From: JADMII01 sp036278595
GTDB lineage: Bacteria > Chloroflexota > Dehalococcoidia > DSTF01 > JACRBR01
Length of the DNA: 17,329 nt
NCBI GenBank assembly: GCA_036278595.1
Contig: DASUKS010000239.1
Span: forward strand, 1-17,329
Reading direction: 5' to 3'
In this document: positions 14,775 to 17,329 of the stretch, piece by piece
Layout of the letters: each line of letters starts with the position of its first letter
Numbering within the stretch: position 1 is the first letter of the stretch
Program-made: the position numbers and the translations under genes
Notes under the pieces: model-generated
The model's input: only the letters and a program-made list of their open reading frames with translations
What the model was told of the DNA's origin: nothing
The model's database searches: none

Positions 14775-14789
14775 CGGCAGTCAGTGCCG
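14775..14789. terminator. Weak hairpin between convergent genes
   Basis: CGGCA and TGCCG flank GTCAG between the ends of the hydrolase gene and the 101-residue minus-strand gene. It is short and without a T-run, so its role is uncertain. Confidence 0.25.
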
Positions 14790-14833
14790 CCGCCGGGCGC
14801 CCGTCAGCGATCCATTCCGGAGTGCGCGAGCTT

Positions 14834-15139
14834 CTACGCCGACGCCGGCGGTGCCATCGGCGTGCAGCGTTCGCATGACCGGCCCGTGGTGTTTGCGCTG
14901 TCGCAGCGGAGCTTCTTTGCCTTCAGATGGTCCCAGCCCAGGAAGGGAACTCGCTCCCAGATCTTGCCGTGCTGGCAGATCCCGGTGCATACGATGCGCC
15001 CGTCCTCGTGCAAGACGAACGGGCCGTCGCATCGGCGTCGCACTCCCCGCGAACCCGGCGACACCGTTTTCGCCGCCACCCGCTGGGACGCGCTCTTCAT
15101 CTGATCCAGTGCGCGTCGCTCGGCTGTGTTCCAGATCAT
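14834..15139 (-). CDS. Hypothetical 101-residue protein with six cysteines
   Basis: Family not recognised. The ATG at 15139 has a strong GGGAGG ribosome binding site five nt upstream, which supports a real gene. Residues 1-35 are polar and basic. The core has C37, C51, C55, C79, C89 and C92, with CTGIC and CERC pairs and a WERVPFLGWDHLKAKK block between them, compatible with a metal-binding fold. It is the last gene of the minus-strand operon and starts 40 nt after the stop of the 78-residue cysteine-rich gene. M14 is an alternative start. Function unknown. Confidence 0.6.
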   Translation of the reverse strand: MIWNTAERRALDQMKSASQRVAAKTVSPGSRGVRRRCDGPFVLHEDGRIVCTGICQHGKIWERVPFLGWDHLKAKKLRCDSANTTGRSCERCTPMAPPASA

Positions 15140-15179
15140 GATCCCCTCCCGATTCTCGCTCTTGCTCGTGGATCAGCCG

Positions 15180-15416
15180 TCAGTGGTATGGGCGCTCGCA
15201 GATCCGATGTGCCATGCAGCCGGTGACCGCGCACTCGACGACGGATGCGCGATCCAGCTCGCCGCAGATGGTGCAGGCGTTGATCGAGAGCACGCGGCTC
15301 GCGCTCACGTCCCACCGCAGCCGGTCGTGCGCGGTTTGGAGCGCCGAACGGACGGTCACTTCCTCCCAGACATGCGCGTGGCGAATGCCTTCATTCCCGG
15401 CCGTTGTCGACTCCAT
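15180..15416 (-). CDS. Hypothetical 78-residue zinc-ribbon-like protein
   Basis: Family not recognised. ATG 15416 is preceded by GGAGG eight nt upstream; the frame is open to 15587, but that part overlaps the RRM gene and has no ribosome binding site. Residues 10-40 are probably helical (HVWEEVTVRSALQTAHDRLRW). The C-terminal third carries C48-x2-C51, C62-x4-C67, C73 and H70, which could bind one zinc ion. It lies 40 nt downstream of the RRM gene in the same operon, so a nucleic-acid-related role is a fair but unproved guess. Confidence 0.6.
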   Translation of the reverse strand: MESTTAGNEGIRHAHVWEEVTVRSALQTAHDRLRWDVSASRVLSINACTICGELDRASVVECAVTGCMAHRICERPYH

Positions 15417-15456
15417 TCTGCTCGCCTCCGGGAGCCCGGGCTGAGCGGTGCGCTTC

Positions 15457-15741
15457 CTAGCGATGGGGCCGCTTGCCCTTCCGTTTCGAACGGGACGATG
15501 CTGTGGCAGGCCCATCGACCCACAGATCCACCACCCGCCCACAGACCTCCGCGCCGCGAAGACGTTCGAGCAGCGGTTCCGGTTCATCCGTCAGGATCTT
15601 GATCATGGCCACGCCCTTGGGCCGCCCGCGACGGTCGGTCTTCAGTTGCACCGACACGATGTCGCAGAGGGGCGAGATGAGCGCGCGCAGGTCTTGTTCG
15701 CTGACATCGTGCGCGAGGTTCCCGGCGCAGACCGTACTCAC
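15457..15741 (-). CDS. RRM-domain protein with degenerate RNP motifs
   Basis: A 94-residue protein with one RNA-recognition-motif fold over residues 1-76 and a basic tail (SRSKRKGKRPHR). The layout fits RRM proteins: VCAGNL (4-9) at RNP2, a DVSEQDLRALISPLCDIVSVQL helix-strand unit, then RPKGVAMIKI at RNP1. However, the aromatic residues that stack on RNA are replaced: C5 in RNP2, and V44, M46 and I49 in RNP1. RNA binding, if any, must then rely on other contacts such as the tail. The GTG start at 15741 lies one nt after the stop of the upstream DUF2630-like gene, so translation is coupled. Confidence 0.75.
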   Translation of the reverse strand: MSTVCAGNLAHDVSEQDLRALISPLCDIVSVQLKTDRRGRPKGVAMIKILTDEPEPLLERLRGAEVCGRVVDLWVDGPATASSRSKRKGKRPHR

Positions 15742-15742
15742 C

Positions 15743-15964
15743 TCAGCGATACAGTCCCCCGAGCGTCGGCGACGGCAACTCGGCGCCCGTCGGGTCCGCT
15801 CTCAGCGACCGCAGGCGCTCCCATTGGGCGCGCGACTCGGCCTCGAGCGCCTTGATCTGCTCGGAGCGGCCGGACCGATGCGACGCGCGCAACTCACGCA
15901 CCCGATCCGCGAGGGCACCGATCTCACGAAGCAACGCATCTGTGGGGGAAGTCTGGGGCTGCAT
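15743..15964 (-). CDS. Small coiled-coil protein, DUF2630-like
   Basis: A 73-residue, mainly helical protein, first gene of the minus-strand operon. Two helices (~5-28 and ~35-56) are seen, the second being IKALEAESRAQWERLRSLRAD. This recalls the conserved LE-x-LD-x-CWDLLRQRRA block of DUF2630 proteins, which are small and of unknown function, but the match is only partial. The start is ATG 15964 with GAGGAG about seven nt upstream. It is coupled to the RRM gene. It may be an adaptor or dimerisation partner, but there is no direct evidence. Confidence 0.6.
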   Translation of the reverse strand: MQPQTSPTDALLREIGALADRVRELRASHRSGRSEQIKALEAESRAQWERLRSLRADPTGAELPSPTLGGLYR

Positions 15965-16412
15965 TCAGTCACTCCTCGTCGTGTGCCGCCGGCGTGCGCA
16001 AACGCACAGGCCGGGCACTCGCGGAAGCCATCTGTCCGCGGCGCGAACCAGTCGGAGCAGGAGACAAAGGAGAATGCACTTGCACCGTAATCGATCACGC
16101 TTGTCCGCCGCAACCTCGCCGGCACGCACCAACCCGCGGACGCCGCGTCGAAGCCGGCCATCGCTCACGGAGAACCGAACCAGGCTTGCCGTTGCGGTGC
16201 GTCGCGCGGATTGCGTATACTGGCACCTGTAAGCCCCACCCCCTGCAGTCCTCCTGTTCGTACACGGCACGCCGGCGACACGAGACGACTTCATTGGCTG
16301 AGGTCGCCCGACGGTTCGTCTGGCGTGATTGATGTATGCAACGCCGATTCTCGCCGGCACCGGTGCCGGACACGCGAGAGATGTTATTGCGGCGTGCAGG
16401 AGGAAGAACCAC
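15965..16412. other. Gene-free divergent spacer, 448 nt
   Basis: It lies between the start of the small-gene operon (-) and that of the cold-shock gene (+). I see one promoter-like pair on the plus strand (16192-16221) and no convincing promoter for the minus-strand operon. Open frames crossing it have no ribosome binding sites and atypical composition. Confidence 0.5.
16192..16221 (+). promoter_or_regulatory. Candidate promoter of the cold-shock gene
   Basis: TTGCGG (16192-16197) and TATACT (16216-16221) are 18 nt apart. A start near 16228 would give a leader of about 185 nt before ATG 16413, long for this window but common for cold-shock genes, whose leaders often fold in a temperature-dependent way. 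Confidence 0.4.
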
Positions 16413-16625
16413 ATGACAGGTGAGATCAAGCGTCTGGAACGAAGCCGCGGCTTCGGCTTCATTCGGCCGGAAGGAGCGTCGGAGGACGTGTTCTTCCACA
16501 GCTCGGCACTGCAGGGTCTGGTGTTTGACAGCTTGAACGAAGGCCAGGCGGTCGAGTTCGAGAAGCAGCCGGACGACCGCGATCCGCGTCGGAGCCGTGC
16601 GGTGAATGTGCGCGTCAGCGCATAG
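16413..16625 (+). CDS. Cold-shock-domain protein
   Basis: A 70-residue single-domain CSD protein, expected to bind single-stranded RNA or DNA as a chaperone. RNP1 is RGFGFI (12-17) and RNP2 is DVFFH (25-29), both canonical. The usual GTVKWF opening is GEIKRLER here, so the tryptophan of classical CspA is absent; this occurs in a known CSD subgroup. NEGQAVEFE and a C-terminal RAVNVRV strand complete the barrel. ATG 16413 has AGGAGG nine nt upstream. An in-frame extension back to 16329 lacks a ribosome binding site and was not used. It is divergent from the operon with the RRM gene and is followed by a strong hairpin. Confidence 0.92.
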   Translation: MTGEIKRLERSRGFGFIRPEGASEDVFFHSSALQGLVFDSLNEGQAVEFEKQPDDRDPRRSRAVNVRVSA

Positions 16626-16670
16626 TCAGCATCGCCGCGCCGCCGCGGAAACAAGTAACGCAGCCTGACG

Positions 16671-16696
16671 AGCGGGCCGAGACATCTCGGCCCGCT
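16671..16696 (+). terminator. Terminator hairpin of the cold-shock gene
   Basis: AGCGGGCCGAG (16671-16681) and CTCGGCCCGCT (16686-16696) form a perfect 11-bp stem with an ACAT loop, 45 nt after the stop. The stem is very stable, but no T-run follows. Confidence 0.7.
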
Positions 16697-16750
16697 ACTG
16701 CGTCCCCGCGACGGCAAGTTTGGGCGTCAAACCATGTTGTAGGGCGGATT

Positions 16751-16803
16751 TGGTGGGCCCTCTGGGATTCGAACCCAGCCGACGGATTTCAAATCCGGGC
16801 TCG
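16751..16803 (-). pseudogene. 3' fragment of a tRNA-Ser-like gene
   Basis: Read on the minus strand, the end of a tRNA is visible: anticodon arm with loop TTTGAAA (anticodon TGA, Ser), T-arm CTGGG-TTCGAAT-CCCAG, acceptor strand AGGGCCC, discriminator A and encoded CCA at 16753-16751. Only three bases separate the anticodon arm from the T-arm, so the long variable arm of tRNA-Ser is missing. No matching 5' acceptor strand (GGGCCCT) or D-arm is found upstream on the minus strand. It is therefore not a working tRNA. Such 3' ends are left when elements integrate into tRNA genes, so it may be an old attachment site. Confidence 0.55.
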
Positions 16804-16876
16804 TAGCGCGGAGGAATGCCCGTCAGTCAGCGCTGAATCTGAGCAGGTAGGCGAAGCGTGCGGCACACGCGACGAG

Positions 16877-16913
16877 TCTGGTGCTCATGCCCGCTGGGCA
16901 CCTGAGCACCAGA
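16877..16913. terminator. Large hairpin downstream of the 109-residue gene
   Basis: TCTGGTGCTCA (16877-16887) pairs perfectly with TGAGCACCAGA (16903-16913). Inside it TGCCC-GCT-GGGCA (16888-16900) forms a second stem, with CC unpaired. It begins 46 nt past the stop of the minus-strand gene, so it may be its terminator. No T-run is present on either side. Confidence 0.5.
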
Positions 16914-16959
16914 TTAGATCATGCTCCGTAGGATCGCACCAGCGAAACTCGCTCGCCGA

Positions 16960-17289
16960 TCATCGGTCGAGAGTCGGCTGGCTCGTGGTGGTCTTGGCCG
17001 GCTCGACGGACGGTGTGCTCACCGACCTTTCCGCCTGGCTGCGTTCCGATGCCTGCCGCTGGTCGAGGCCCGCCTGTTCGTTCGCCAGCTTCTTTTCGAA
17101 CGTCTCGGCGCGTTCCGCCCGCGCGAGTTCGAACTTTGCATCGGCGGCCCCACGTATGTCGGGGGCGTCGTTTACGTGCCGTTCGTTGTGACTCGCGGTG
17201 AACTTCGCCATCGCCGAGCGTTCCTCCGCGCGTCGCTGCTCGTGATCCAGCTTCAGCGCCTCCTGTTCGCCAGCGTGCCGCTTGTCCAT
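16960..17289 (-). CDS. Hypothetical charged coiled-coil protein
   Basis: Family not recognised. It has 109 residues, extremely rich in Glu, Arg, Lys, Gln and Ala, with no membrane segment or cysteine. Residues ~1-30 and ~63-90 are predicted long helices and look related to each other: a K-x2-A-x-E-Q-x2-L pattern recurs at residues 3-12 and 66-75, hinting at an internal duplication. The tail from ~90 is Ser/Thr/Pro-rich and disordered. ATG 17289 has AGGAAG about ten nt upstream. A large hairpin follows the stop. Promoter and upstream genes lie outside the window. It could be a stress- or filament-type protein, but nothing proves it. Confidence 0.5.
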   Translation of the reverse strand: MDKRHAGEQEALKLDHEQRRAEERSAMAKFTASHNERHVNDAPDIRGAADAKFELARAERAETFEKKLANEQAGLDQRQASERSQAERSVSTPSVEPAKTTTSQPTLDR

Positions 17290-17329
17290 ATCGCTGAGGC
17301 TTCCTGCCGTAACGCCGTCGTGTTTGAGG

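Noticed and set aside
15802..16161. Minus-strand frame with a CSDWFAPRTDGFRECPAC zinc-ribbon-like piece
   Set aside because: It continues through the DUF2630-like gene in another frame without a stop, and no ribosome binding site is seen, so the cysteine pattern is probably chance.
16329..16412. In-frame 28-residue extension of the cold-shock protein
   Set aside because: No ribosome binding site precedes it, while AGGAGG stands correctly before ATG 16413, and CSD proteins start there.
15965..16717. 250-residue minus-strand frame covering the cold-shock gene
   Set aside because: It is antisense to a clear CSD gene and has an Arg/Ser-rich composition typical of shadow frames in GC-rich DNA.
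16751..16860. Complete tRNA or selenocysteine tRNA
   Set aside because: The anticodon reads TGA, not TCA, and the 5' acceptor strand, D-arm and variable arm are missing.

Overview
The window is a GC-rich (visibly about 70% GC), tightly packed piece of bacterial chromosome. The gene content (paired radical SAM/SPASM proteins, tandem DUF2249, DUF1858/NnrS fusion, hemerythrin, AhpD-like protein, S2P-PDZ-Lon-like protein) and the dispersed hairpin repeats would fit Chloroflexota, but no marker gene is present, so the lineage is an inference of modest confidence. No complete mobile element is visible. The left edge carries only the C-terminal end of an IS110-type transposase.

Layout. 1-90: transposase tail. 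270-2663 (+): glycoside hydrolase family 3 enzyme with two low-complexity insertions. 2735-4525 (-): membrane S2P-like domain lacking its catalytic glutamate, fused to a PDZ and an apparently intact Lon-type protease domain. 4648-5631 (+): M23 peptidase lipoprotein. 5778-6263 (+): AhpD/carboxymuconolactone-decarboxylase-like protein. 6264-6643: gene-free convergent spacer with hairpin repeats, a parS-like palindrome and three 9-nt direct repeats. 6644-13528: a likely nitric-oxide/tetrapyrrole block, made of tandem-DUF2249 protein (-), Crp/Fnr regulator (-), a four-module DUF1858-NnrS-DUF1858-DUF59 membrane protein (+), hemerythrin (+) and two translationally coupled radical SAM/SPASM genes (+), the first NirJ/AhbC-like. 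13614-14741 (+): alpha/beta hydrolase. 14834-15964 (-): operon of four small genes (DUF2630-like coiled coil, RRM protein without the canonical aromatics, two cysteine-rich small proteins). 16413-16625 (+): cold-shock-domain protein, divergent from that operon. 16751-16803: fragment of a tRNA-Ser-like gene. 16960-17289 (-): charged coiled-coil protein.

How the parts may work together. The Crp/Fnr gene is divergent from the NnrS fusion. Two near-identical 5-N4-5 operator-like sites (GTAAC-N4-GTCnC) lie at its own start and in front of the DUF2249 gene, so I infer a small regulon for NO or nitrosative stress and haem/Fe-S handling. At the right end, two small RNA-binding-type proteins (RRM and CSD) flank one bidirectional promoter region, which suggests an RNA-chaperone or stress locus. 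Several genes have a TATACT-like -10 element only 5-7 nt before the start codon, so leaderless transcription looks common here.
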